Assembly: GCF_000473065.1 (NCBI RefSeq) | Contig: NZ_AXAZ01000024.1 | Coordinates: forward strand, 20,075-84,074 | Reading direction: 5' to 3' | From: Bradyrhizobium sp. WSM1743 | Lineage (GTDB): Bacteria > Pseudomonadota > Alphaproteobacteria > Rhizobiales > Xanthobacteraceae | DNA: 64,000 bases | Shown here: positions 39,301-46,218 of the stretch, in pieces | How positions within the stretch are numbered: the first letter of the stretch is position 1 | Layout: every line of letters begins with the position of its first letter | Translations under genes and position numbers: made by a program | The notes under the pieces: model-generated | Seen by the model: the letters and a program-made list of their open reading frames with translations, nothing else | Told to the model about the DNA's origin: nothing | The model's database searches: none

Positions 39301-40562
39301 GCGTCTTCGCGGAGAGCGCTGATGTGGTGCGCCAAAAGAAGGGCGACGAGCACCTGCGGGTCGCCCTGTCGCTGACCGTCGTGCCGGACGCGCCGCCGGC
39401 CGCCAACGGACTGCTTGGTCCGAACTGGGATGGCCTGCTGGCGATCAAGGTCGATGCGGTCGCAGCGAACATCAGCGATCCCAAGGCCGAGCTCAATGGG
39501 TTGATCGCGATCCGCACGGTACGCCTGGAAATCGGCGCGGCGTCGTTCGACATGAAGGATAAGACGGCGCCGGTCGTGGCCTGGCCCACCTTCACCTGGA
39601 CCCTCTCGGTGACGGACCAGTTGCCGGCGGCGCGTGACGCGGTGCGCCGCGCGACCGTCGATGTACCGATCAGGCTGGTGATCACGTTCGGTCACATCGA
39701 CCCGTTGTCGCCCGCGCCTCGCCTGAAGGCGATTTTGCCGCTGGCGCTCGATCCAGGTGACCGGCGCGTTCTGCGCAGCCGGACACGTACCATCGCGTTC
39801 GGCGATCCATCCTATGACCGGCAACTTGGCAGCACTGCCGAAGGAGACATCAAGCCGGTCGGCGGCGCCCGCGCGCTGCTGTCGGTCGACCGGGAGGAGT
39901 ACGATCCGGGCGCGACGCTGTACTTTGCTTGCGACACAATCGATCCGGTGAGCGGACTGTTTGCGAGCGATTCGCCGGTTCCGAAGTTTACGGCGCGTTT
40001 CCGCCGGTTCGGGCGGCCGAATCCGGACGGAAGCGCGCGCGCGCCCGAGAAGCTGTTTGTTGCCCGCGGGCCGCAGGCTGGCGAGAGCGGTGACGGCTAT
40101 CAGCTCCCACGATACGTGCCTTACGAGCTCTCGCTGCGCCTGCTGCGCCGCGTCGGCACCGGCGTCGACGACGTGTCGCCCCTCGAGCCCGGAGACCGGC
40201 TCGAGGTCAGTGCCGATCTGGAAAACGGCGGCGAGACCAGGACGCTCGCGGTGTTCGTCAACATCATCGCGGCGCCCGTGATCGCGCCGCCGCCCTGCGT
40301 CTATTCGGTGATCGAGTCGGCGGCCGGCGCGCAGGACGCCTCGCGCGTCGTGTTACATGCGGCCGCGCCGTTGCCGCAGCACATCGAGCACCCGGAGCTG
40401 CGTAAGGATCTGGCGAAAGGCTACGTCAACCGGCGCGCGCTGTTCGTCTGGCGCTTCGCGCGCGTCGGCGGTGGCGACGGCGAGATCGAGCTCGTGAAAT
40501 ACGATCGATCGGGCGGCGCGCAGCTTCCCGAAGGGGCTGACGGCGCGACCGATCAAAGCTGA
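33378..40562 (+). CDS. Giant protein B, 2394 residues, unknown function
   Basis: ATG at 33378 shares its A with the stop of the preceding gene (TGATG) and follows GGGAGAGG, so translation is probably coupled. Roughly 260 kDa. The frame can be extended back to 33246 but that part overlaps giant protein A. The N-terminus reads EISRIAAIRIAGGENEPFYSAKLRVFYWDSGTHSDQIVKDVAG. The whole chain is predominantly beta-like with many short domains, has no signal peptide, membrane helix or enzyme motif that I recognise, and ends with a possible Ig-like segment (LEPGDRLEVSADLENGGETRTLAVFVNI). Codon use is uniformly GC-rich like giant protein A. A structural or carrier role together with protein A is inference from operon position alone. 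Confidence 0.9.
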   Translation: MGEISRIAAIRIAGGENEPFYSAKLRVFYWDSGTHSDQIVKDVAGLRVLLAGADAKPVEHGGTNQVHLPLMLRGYVRPQEHEGGNNHGVELRLEGQGATFAGTLVTDKPVNDVTLVPIGGWPQKLGPDIEVPQLRLTAGLVPVALAVDGQPLQKFLKLVTKNSKSTLFGGFRLEKPATRTLPLTLVPHGIELDGSLPDPTRDLLDAPDPAARIRGRFRLERRPGQDGKPRYWLRLIGGHPDAPGAMEQLEARIARAFGDLGSDKDAPLAVRFDRRPGVPPLLWPLTITPNGLALIETVTGEFKMAVESSAIDARLRTVSNFPGDVPGIAAIHGEHLEWRKLADGFDVVISAGSDTAGAPKVVIQFAHGNGAWTTSLDDTFETQPIEVPLDATAARLLAAYKSGHVVAATATRAPYAFLPLTDGWLQLGLATERREKLPDQGVPPPSAMSGRIVAAHGTTADGLRGIVVDEAVRLVLTMRWRKQNAAYRPASGTLDIRGARGQLRGFVFVAETAPTAAEALPDLRRGPATTRDVPIAFNAPQTGLVLKGTFTWKPDGWALHVTDLLEVLPPGSKLTPSPAGTLRGYGWQVPHDRPFITNHPLTRTAVTPAEPSVSRGLLRYAFEGGFTLANAPGGEAAVLRVEHPPAHVDAKAVSFVSDTLVLTTLPGPEFVPQQWPKDKGQFNAALRHDLSVLDELFAWSDPPPPKSGTAPPPVAETESLVVTALDPARLEEVWRQNRVRMALTYTQDAFMTGWVATGTDHDQDIASLVQPYKWKAVSVKIDLAPRWGAYQLNGDTYRLDTALAGLRGEFDVVNDELQVGGKAITVRGNAASLFRLDGSDLVWDSRGTGLGAAASNGARPVGLDGKPRGVLRTLGQPERIEIDATIPWMKAARLAFHVRDLPIENKVFDGAANPVESAPGTVGQAFDRANFPDALHEWRLMEEPEAPTWTGKPKPFDLRFEPFLFRPARLLRVEFDGNDTIQVIKVIGTLRIRQRLLDDGTSDAEPGPFGADRIYERADLFCLTLTRHGNTFKPVWGGISLGHVDGPQPRLVYAPRNPEVSCAVPLEVDAKGGIPSANQSPIDATIVLDIASGKVRFGARLFGRECELESQATIGAKIDFGFKPTGTAATASSVLLRIDEIAVTLAAQSQSIRIDGALQVMPETTKVPDAIDEPDKAAALVHVGREAKSFRWLDLPAADTIKPFELSIDHASGRVGVELRGVWVHARPLFGLEAPGGWEVQARLQAFVASPEPLRALAPLAAASAWARIAGLATGTANRIDHRLRADAESTAHHFDVTWEVGFTSPVNWPVNGLRKADGSALPDAWRSPKDADSKKAGRSRKIRIEAGGELTHTVKARFRRHRIDAAQLRRLGKRITPRAQIPLLVEVEHTLAGKQRSVTFTTLDHVAITSLQLMIDTGKAYGFAPRYAGRLYRGQDTQAKVPHPGLVQLPWAVSGFFDEALIRLYGTTPFKPHLQAPFFLGGSAALFPYRAGAEQCAVTAVVPWAGLDATLLGAFGSLTQADGQWEVAAPDLWGGNAQVGPPAPRTMVIASGSEAAQVLSAIGGAGLAPLAETAALARVMPVEQLFFENLRQGSKGQLESSADIKAAPFFLRALMAIEARWNATPAANGQATWRALSLHPARGEKGGTKVGPVVGIEIKPSPSQAADSRDLVPADLVALSARRAVHESAYRLVQADRADDAGEMAPRAELVARARDLDRSAECAIREVDREGRMPGVTVVEIPSPRILRGRRDGIATDHPVLAPSPSLGWPSPEAIDGLDKLAPRLGAERPVQSAEAGFAARFWQIGLPGHTTRAMNYLGFNHRGAYQRDLHVPFEGPAARHLSPVNTRLRAPIDEALGAPSDTGPILPPYFELATVGRRPGVFEVVTAAVIVAVDENAFDPEHARFGRPASSGPVVAHQLRTPRSPALPRDIADIRVAGRESDALKFRRRTYLSLADGGRADPKAAFILDRFGVFAESADVVRQKKGDEHLRVALSLTVVPDAPPAANGLLGPNWDGLLAIKVDAVAANISDPKAELNGLIAIRTVRLEIGAASFDMKDKTAPVVAWPTFTWTLSVTDQLPAARDAVRRATVDVPIRLVITFGHIDPLSPAPRLKAILPLALDPGDRRVLRSRTRTIAFGDPSYDRQLGSTAEGDIKPVGGARALLSVDREEYDPGATLYFACDTIDPVSGLFASDSPVPKFTARFRRFGRPNPDGSARAPEKLFVARGPQAGESGDGYQLPRYVPYELSLRLLRRVGTGVDDVSPLEPGDRLEVSADLENGGETRTLAVFVNIIAAPVIAPPPCVYSVIESAAGAQDASRVVLHAAAPLPQHIEHPELRKDLAKGYVNRRALFVWRFARVGGGDGEIELVKYDRSGGAQLPEGADGATDQS

Positions 40563-40575
40563 GGGGGATGGAAAC

Positions 40576-41583
40576 ATGGTGACGATCGCGGTGGCCGCGA
40601 GTGGAAGTCCCGCCGACTCCGGGCTCGACCGGCGCGCTAGACGGGTCGGGCGGATGGTGGCCGAGCTGGGATGCGACCTCCTCACCGGAGGTGGACATGG
40701 CGCGATGGAAATCGTGGCTCGGTCGTTTTGCGAGACGCCGGGACGATCGGGCCGTTCGATCGGCGTGATACCAGGCGAGGGCACCGGCTTTGCCGGCGCG
40801 ACGGTGGGAACGATCACGGAGTATTCGCTAGCGCCGAAGGACCATTATCCCAATCAATATATCGAAGTGCCGATTTATACACACCTGCCCGGTACCAGTC
40901 CCAAGGGGGCCAACTCACGCAACTTTCTGAACATGGCGTCGGGGGACGTGATCGTCATCCTGCGGGGCGGACCCGGCACGCAAGCCGAGTTCGAGATCGC
41001 GGCCGGTCTCCGCAAGCCGGTCGTCGCCTTTGTCGGGCGCGGCGATCGCGTCGGCGGCTATTCGTTCGATGGGCTCGCGCCGCACGCCGAGGTCGTAGAC
41101 GACGACGACGCCTTGTGGGAGACGCTTCGCGAAAAGCTCCTGCCGCTCTCGTTGCCGAGACCGACCTACACCAAACTGCGCGGCGTGTACAAGACGGATC
41201 CGACACAGATCCATTCCTGCTCCATGCAGTTCCCCAACACATGTGCGATCCGGATGAGCGAGGCGCTCACGCAGGTCGTCACCGGGATCAAGGACAAGTT
41301 CAAGACCGGCGGAGTCAATCTCTGCCCGCACGACTACGTCCGGGGCGCCGAGGATCTCGCACGCGTGCTGCGCAAGGCGGAGGTGTTCGGACTTTACGAT
41401 TACGGATTCTCGAATCCGGGATCGGCACCGTCATCGGTCAATGGCAAGAAGGGGCTCGTCGCCTATATCAACGTGCCCGGCTTTCTGGGCCAGGGTCATA
41501 TCGACCTGTGGGACGGTACGGCGCCCGCCGGAGATGCGTATTGGAACGCTGATCCGATCTGGTTCTGGAATCTGGCCCCCTGA
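40576..41583 (+). CDS. SLOG (LOG-like) domain fused to a Tae4-like peptidoglycan amidase
   Basis: 335 residues, ATG at 40576 with GAGGGGG upstream, 13 bases after giant gene B. Residues 1-190 are a Rossmann nucleotide-binding SLOG/LOG-like domain: AVAASGSPADSG, LLTGGGHGAMEIVARSF and the variant of PGGxGTxxE, here GGPGTQAEFEIAAG. Residues 205-335 match Tae4, the type VI secretion amidase family: Cys223 in NTCAIRMSEAL, YVRGAEDLARVL, and His308 with Asp310 in GQGHIDLWDG. Tae4 enzymes cut the peptide stem of Gram-negative peptidoglycan. There is no signal peptide, so access to the wall would need a delivery route. The two-domain fusion suggests control of a wall-cutting effector by a nucleotide ligand, which is inference. 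SLOG active-site residues suggest binding, perhaps not cleavage. Confidence 0.85.
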   Translation: MVTIAVAASGSPADSGLDRRARRVGRMVAELGCDLLTGGGHGAMEIVARSFCETPGRSGRSIGVIPGEGTGFAGATVGTITEYSLAPKDHYPNQYIEVPIYTHLPGTSPKGANSRNFLNMASGDVIVILRGGPGTQAEFEIAAGLRKPVVAFVGRGDRVGGYSFDGLAPHAEVVDDDDALWETLREKLLPLSLPRPTYTKLRGVYKTDPTQIHSCSMQFPNTCAIRMSEALTQVVTGIKDKFKTGGVNLCPHDYVRGAEDLARVLRKAEVFGLYDYGFSNPGSAPSSVNGKKGLVAYINVPGFLGQGHIDLWDGTAPAGDAYWNADPIWFWNLAP

Positions 41584-41632
41584 TCATCACTCGTTTGCAC
41601 CACGCACGGACGGATCGAGAAAGGATACAGCA

Positions 41633-41944
41633 ATGGCCTACTGGACAGTGATCGGCACGGGAATCGAGGGCGATGTTCAAGGCAAGACCTTCGGCGTGAC
41701 GCTCGATACCGACACCGGCAAATGGACCGTCGGCGGCGCCAGCGTCGACAAGTTCTTCATCACCAAGAACGGGACATTCAAGTTCGTCGGCGTTCCCGAG
41801 AACGGCACGCAGTTGCTCAGTCCCCAGGTGGCGGAAGTGGCATTCTTCAAGGCGCTCAATGGAAGCTCTGCGGTCGGCAGCACCGGTACGGGCCGGGCGT
41901 CAGAGAAGGGCGTCAATTTTAATTGGAAGCTGGAAAGCAAGTAA
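41633..41944 (+). CDS. Small protein following the SLOG-Tae4 gene
   Basis: 103 residues from ATG 41633 with AAAGGA upstream, 49 bases after the SLOG-Tae4 stop. Sequence is beta-like (WTVIGTGIEGDVQGKTFGVTL, KWTVGGASVDKFFITKNGTFKFVG) with a Ser/Gly-rich stretch near the C-terminus (NGSSAVGSTGTGRA). No signal peptide, so it does not look like the periplasmic Tai4 immunity proteins that partner Tae4. It may be an immunity protein of another type or a structural partner; no family is recognised. It is the last gene of the cassette. Confidence 0.75.
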   Translation: MAYWTVIGTGIEGDVQGKTFGVTLDTDTGKWTVGGASVDKFFITKNGTFKFVGVPENGTQLLSPQVAEVAFFKALNGSSAVGSTGTGRASEKGVNFNWKLESK

Positions 41945-42232
41945 CGCAGACAAGGAAATACCACAGCTATTGAATTTGTCTGGAACAGGTTGTAGTGTAG
42001 GTCAACCGCTACCGATATCAAGACAATATTTGGTTCAGGTCATATTTCTAGGCTGCGACGCGTGTCGCCCGGTTGTCGCTCGTTGATCATGCAAAGTCCG
42101 AAGTGCGCTTAGATCGATAGTCCGCGACAGCAGCGTACCCGTTAAGCAAGCCGAAAGTATCGAACAAGCTTCACTAAGATGAACTTCGAGGACAAATCCT
42201 GTTCTTCGTCATCAGCGGTGCGGGAGAAGCAG

Positions 42233-43073
42233 ATTTTGGCAAACTCATAAGACGCAATTAGGAATATAATGCCGAGAATGCAAGTTCGCTGGTCTGTCCG
42301 AAAACGGAAGCAGAGATGTGCATTGTGGTGGCTGTCTGTCTTCCACACTGCGACAGGGTGCGTCACCAAAAACTGTTGACGCTGTTGAAGAAAATGCGAA
42401 GCTAAGTTTTACAACCTTGCGGGGATTGTCGGCTTCGAAGCAGGCTGGTCGACCAGGAACACCTGCTGATCCAGGAAAGCGCTAGCATCGCCAATTTAAG
42501 CGTGGGGTGCATCAAGCGATTGATGCGAGCATCGCAGAGATGAGTAGCTAAAGAGCTGTATTAGTAAAAGCATTTTCCCAGCGTCACGAGTTTGTTCAAG
42601 CAAGAGGGAAATGCCCTCAATCATTTCTTGAATGGCTCGCGCGCGAACACCGGGCCTTAAACGATATCTATTCAGATGCTGAGTTCGGAGAGCCCCACAT
42701 GGGCCACAACGCAAATTTGAGGTTCTGGAAAGCCTGGGAAGACCGCCGTGAACCGGGAAGTGATCTCGATACGAACAAGCGGACGCTCATTGTCGCCGGC
42801 GAGGTGGAAGTGGACACCCCTACATTGCCCATACTGGAAGAAGATACAGGACGAAGTGCCGGGTCAAAAACACTTTACTTGAGTTTCAATTTTGGCCGCT
42901 TCACGGGCGCGATTCCTGGAAACCGGTCTGGTTTAAAAGAGAGATCAAATCGAGGGAATACGAGAGGATCCAGCTGCTGATAGACGGACATCCGGCAACT
43001 GGAGGTCACCTCGAGATTGAACCGAGCCCTGCAATCTCCTCGCAAGATGGGTAGAGGTCATTACTTGGTGAGG
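42233..43073. repeat. Long diverged direct repeat, right copy
   Basis: Matches 21446-22279 over about 0.8 kb in direct orientation. Together the copies bracket the giant-gene cassette. This copy is AT-richer and more degraded. 41945-42232 before it shows no gene. Confidence 0.8.
42699..43054 (+). pseudogene. Frameshifted copy of the small beta-rich gene
   Basis: It begins MGHNANLRFWKAWEDRREPG, nearly identical to the protein at 21907-22263, and stays in frame through FNFGRFTG. The region is one base shorter than the left copy (356 against 357). Moving the frame after that point restores SWKPVWFKREIKSREYERIQ and LEIEPSPAISSQDG, ending TAG at 43054. In the original frame translation ends at 42980. 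A single deletion in the FTG region has therefore broken it. Confidence 0.8.
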
Positions 43074-43194
43074 GAAAGCATCCAGAGCGTCAACTCAACA
43101 TCTGCTCCAGTGGGCGACCGTTCTGAGCTTGCGGGAGGACGATCTCATCGAAATGGGGCTCGCCCCGATTTGTGCCTGGCGAAGGGATGAGCCG

Positions 43195-43479
43195 ATGCAT
43201 GGCTCAAGCATCATTGCGGCTATCATGCCGGCTTTGGGGGCTGCATCGGTCGGCGCTGTCGTGGCTCTGATCGTCGCAGACCGGATCGTTCGCGCCCGGC
43301 CGGTCGAAACACGGACACGACTTGTTTCCGCGGCCTGGGCGCTGGCGCTCGTGGTTGGTGTAACGGCGCAGGCGGCTTGGCTCGCCGGCCCGGGCGTGCT
43401 GCCGTGGCTGGCCGCCGGCATGGCGATGGGCGGATCGACGCGGCTGACGGTGCTGAAAGCCTGGCACCGGCTGCCGTAA
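43195..43479 (+). CDS. Small three-helix membrane protein
   Basis: 94 residues from ATG 43195 (GAAGGG upstream); a start at 43129 is also open. Three hydrophobic segments: about residues 5-28 (IIAAIMPALGAASVGAVVALIVA), 44-65 (LVSAAWALALVVGVTAQAAWLA) and 68-80. No family is recognised. It is first in line of a same-strand group with the next membrane protein, a metallopeptidase, a caspase-like gene and a 540-residue gene, spaced 28 bases or less, so it is likely an operon member. Confidence 0.6.
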   Translation: MHGSSIIAAIMPALGAASVGAVVALIVADRIVRARPVETRTRLVSAAWALALVVGVTAQAAWLAGPGVLPWLAAGMAMGGSTRLTVLKAWHRLP

Positions 43480-43507
43480 AACGGAACGAACGCGTTAAGG
43501 GGAGAGC

Positions 43508-44449
43508 ATGGACTGGAAAATCGCAGGTGCCCTGGCATTCGGCCTGGTGCTGGGCTGGAACGTCTATTTCGTCAACCGCTACCGGCGCGGCGACATCAGC
43601 TTCGGCGACCTGACGACGCTTATCGGCGTCGTGGGCGGCGCGGCCGTCCTGGCGCTCTTTCCCAACGACACAAACCTGTTCGGCGCCTATGGCGTCGGCC
43701 TCGGCATCGGCTTCTTCGCCTATTTCCTCCTACTGCTCGGCTTCGTGAAGATCTCGCCCAACTTCGATTCCGACTGGTTCCTCGACGGCCGGCGCAAGAA
43801 CCCGCAGGAAGGTTTTGGATACGGCGCGGATACCCGCCCGACGCTGGCGCCGATGTATCCTGAGCCGCCGCGCCTGCCGCAGCCCAAGCCCGAGGCGTCG
43901 AACGTCAACATAAACTTCCATGGCACCAATCCAGGCGAGGGCTCGATGGTGGCGCCGAGCTCGGCGGCGCCACGCACGCTTTCGGCACCCAACCCGGATG
44001 CGACGCGGGTGCAGCGGGCCTGCGCCGAGGTCTGGTCGAAAACCGGCCCCTCCGGTCCGTTCAAGGGGGCAAGCTACCTCTTCGTTATAGAGGTGGCGCA
44101 TCGCCTGGGCATCAGCCTGTCGGGCACCTCGGACCAGATTATCGACGCCATCACCGGCAGCGCGTCATGGACAGCACTGGCCGACGGCTCGGCGGCGCGC
44201 GAAGCGGCCGCGCAGGGCAAGCTGGTTATCGCCGGCGTCAGGTCGGATGCTGGCTCGCCGCCGCAAATGGACGGGCAACTCGCCATAGTGACCGCCGGCT
44301 CGATGAATGCCGGCGGCTGGGCGCCGTCAGGCTACTGGGGCAGCACCGATCCCGAGATTGCTGACCTTGGTGGGGCCGCAGCGCCAATCAGCGACCGCTT
44401 CAGGGCGGAGCTGAAGGACAAGATCATCTACCGCTGCCGCGACATTTGA
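43508..44449 (+). CDS. Membrane protein with a degenerate papain-like (NlpC/CHAP-type) domain
   Basis: 313 residues, ATG 43508 with GGGGAGAGC. Three transmembrane helices at about residues 4-22, 36-54 and 60-80, then a Pro/Ala-rich linker (about 105-160). The C-terminal domain (about 175-313) follows the pattern of a conflict-linked papain-like fold: YLFVIEVAHRLGISLSG, ADGSAAREAAAQGKLVIAG, QLAIVTAGSMNAGGWAPSGYWGS. The usual Cys before the first helix is replaced by Ala/Ser (FKGASYLF) and the usual His before the strand is Asp/Gln (PQMDGQLAIV), so the domain looks inactive and may be a sensor or partner of the metallopeptidase and caspase encoded next. Assignment is by pattern and moderate. 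Confidence 0.65.
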   Translation: MDWKIAGALAFGLVLGWNVYFVNRYRRGDISFGDLTTLIGVVGGAAVLALFPNDTNLFGAYGVGLGIGFFAYFLLLLGFVKISPNFDSDWFLDGRRKNPQEGFGYGADTRPTLAPMYPEPPRLPQPKPEASNVNINFHGTNPGEGSMVAPSSAAPRTLSAPNPDATRVQRACAEVWSKTGPSGPFKGASYLFVIEVAHRLGISLSGTSDQIIDAITGSASWTALADGSAAREAAAQGKLVIAGVRSDAGSPPQMDGQLAIVTAGSMNAGGWAPSGYWGSTDPEIADLGGAAAPISDRFRAELKDKIIYRCRDI

Positions 44450-44460
44450 GGGCTGATACG

Positions 44461-45204
44461 ATGTCCGACACAAACATTCACGACCATCGGTTCTGCTCGT
44501 GCATGGAAGACGCAGGCTTCCAGCCGCCCAGCGCCAACGGCCTCAACGCGCGTGCCGCATTGCTGAATGCCGCCTTCTGGGGGCGTGGCGTGAAGCTGCG
44601 CGTCTCCTTCATGGAGGGCGCGACCGACCTGAAGCGGCGCGTCGCCGCAATCGCCAGGGCTTGGCCCGACGAGACCGGGGCGAACTTCGGCCTTGAGTTC
44701 TGGATCGACAACCACCTCGATCCTGCGGCGGCCGATATCCGGATCACCTTCACGCCGGGCATCGGCAGCTTTTCCAGGCTCGGCCGCTTCGCCCAGGCGG
44801 TCGACCGCACGCAGCGCACGATGAACCTGGGATGGATGACGATGGCGCTGCCCGAGCCCGATGCGCGGGCCGTCGTCCTGCACGAATTCGGCCATGCGCT
44901 CGGTCTGGTGCATGAGCATATGAACCCGGCCAAGGCCATCCAATGGAACAAGGAAAGGGTGCGGGCCGACATGCGGGCCTCGCAGGGCTGGTCCGATGAA
45001 AAGATCGACGCGAACATGTTTCACCGCTACGACAAAAGCGAAGTGTTCAACACCGACGTCGATCCGACATCGATCATGATGTATCCGATCCCTCCCGAAT
45101 GGACGCAGGACGGGTTCACGGTCGGCGAAAACACGCAGCTTAGCGCGATGGACAAGGCCCTGATTGTCAAGGCATACGGCAAGCGTCCGGTGTTTGGCGG
45201 GTAG
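44461..45204 (+). CDS. Metzincin-type zinc metallopeptidase
   Basis: 247 residues, ATG 44461, 11 bases after the previous stop. Zinc-binding motif HEFGHALGLVHEH (His141, Glu142, His145, His151) and a Met-turn in PTSIMMYPI place it among metzincins, closest to the matrixin/astacin-like (M10/M12) group. The upstream part has a WPDETGANFGLEFWID segment and the strand GRFAQAVDRTQRTMNLGWM that lines the active site. No signal peptide and no evident pro-region cysteine switch, although Cys12 and Cys14 lie at the extreme N-terminus (FCSCMED). The position before a caspase gene suggests a proteolytic effector or activator. Target unknown. Confidence 0.85.
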   Translation: MSDTNIHDHRFCSCMEDAGFQPPSANGLNARAALLNAAFWGRGVKLRVSFMEGATDLKRRVAAIARAWPDETGANFGLEFWIDNHLDPAAADIRITFTPGIGSFSRLGRFAQAVDRTQRTMNLGWMTMALPEPDARAVVLHEFGHALGLVHEHMNPAKAIQWNKERVRADMRASQGWSDEKIDANMFHRYDKSEVFNTDVDPTSIMMYPIPPEWTQDGFTVGENTQLSAMDKALIVKAYGKRPVFGG

Positions 45205-45209
45205 TAGCC

Positions 45210-46205
45210 ATGGCTGCTAGCGCGATCGTGGTGGGCATTGGCAGCTACCCGAAATTCGGGAAGGACGGGGCTTCGCCGAATGACCTGCACGGGGCCGTGG
45301 AGGATGCCAAGGCGGTAACGAAATGGCTGCTCGAAGTCGCCAAGGCCGAGGTGACCCTGATTACATCTGACGGTTTCAACGGAAAGGCCTGGACGTTCGA
45401 CCACATCCTGCCCATCCGGCCGATCGGTGCGGATCTGAATGCGGCCTTCGACCCCTTCGCGAAGTCGAATGCGCCGGCCATGGGCGACCGACTCTACGTC
45501 TATGTGGCCGGGCACGGCCTGGCGCCGAATCCACGCACGCGCTGCCTGATCACGGCGGAAGCGCAGCTCCCCTTGGTGCCCAATCTCGAGGTGCCGGCAT
45601 GGATCGACTGGTTTACCACCCAGACCCGCTTCGATGAGCTGGTGTTGTGGATGGATTGCTGCGGCACGCAGGCGCTGGACTATACGCCGACCAAGCCGAC
45701 GGGCCTGGCCAATGTCGCCAGCCGCGCGGGGCAGCCGGCCAGAGTGTTCATGGCGTTCGCCTCCGGCTTCGGGCGCGACTCCTATGAAGGGCCGATCGGA
45801 CCGGGCGGCGAGATGCGTGGCCTCTTCACCGCCCGCCTGCTCAAGGGCCTCGAGGGCGGGGCCGCCGACGACAATGGCGAGGTGCGTTCCGCCTTGCTCG
45901 CCAATTTCCTGCGCAACGGCTCGCTCAACGCTGCGGGCGGCGAGGCGCAGTTCGCCATGGTGCCCCACGAAGACGACATGGTTTTTGCGGCCAACCAGCC
46001 TCACCCGATCTACCGGATCCGGGTGCAAGTGGCGGACGGCACTGATATGCTGCTGACCAGCCCGCCGGGGCCGCTTTCAAAAGCGGCCAAGGTTAAGGAC
46101 GGATGGGTCAGCTTCGCGCTCGGTGTCGGCCTTTACAAGCTCAAGGGAGGCGGGCTGGAGCGTATTTTCGAGATCGGCGCCACCACGCCGGCCGATATCG
46201 AATAG
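45210..46205 (+). CDS. Caspase-like cysteine peptidase (C14)
   Basis: 331 residues, ATG 45210, five bases after the metallopeptidase stop. Caspase hemoglobinase-fold signatures: N-terminal ASAIVVGIGSYPKFG strand, DLHGAVEDAKAVTKWLLE helix, catalytic His102 in VYVAGHGLAP and catalytic Cys in LWMDCCGTQA (D-x-C, Cys151). The C-terminal 90 residues (about 240-331) form an added beta domain (IYRIRVQVADGTDMLL; VSFALGVGLYKLKGGG). Prokaryotic caspases of this size are effectors or processing enzymes in conflict systems. The added region may recruit the 540-residue partner that follows 13 bases later, since that protein also opens with a similar beta segment (SAGLYKIRVVRAG). Confidence 0.9.
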   Translation: MAASAIVVGIGSYPKFGKDGASPNDLHGAVEDAKAVTKWLLEVAKAEVTLITSDGFNGKAWTFDHILPIRPIGADLNAAFDPFAKSNAPAMGDRLYVYVAGHGLAPNPRTRCLITAEAQLPLVPNLEVPAWIDWFTTQTRFDELVLWMDCCGTQALDYTPTKPTGLANVASRAGQPARVFMAFASGFGRDSYEGPIGPGGEMRGLFTARLLKGLEGGAADDNGEVRSALLANFLRNGSLNAAGGEAQFAMVPHEDDMVFAANQPHPIYRIRVQVADGTDMLLTSPPGPLSKAAKVKDGWVSFALGVGLYKLKGGGLERIFEIGATTPADIE

Positions 46206-46218
46206 GGAAGGCTGCACC

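Noticed and set aside
22417..41944. Type VI secretion cluster suggested by the Tae4 domain
   Set aside because: No Tss/Hcp/VgrG-like genes or Rhs repeats were recognised in the window, so T6SS membership is not supported.
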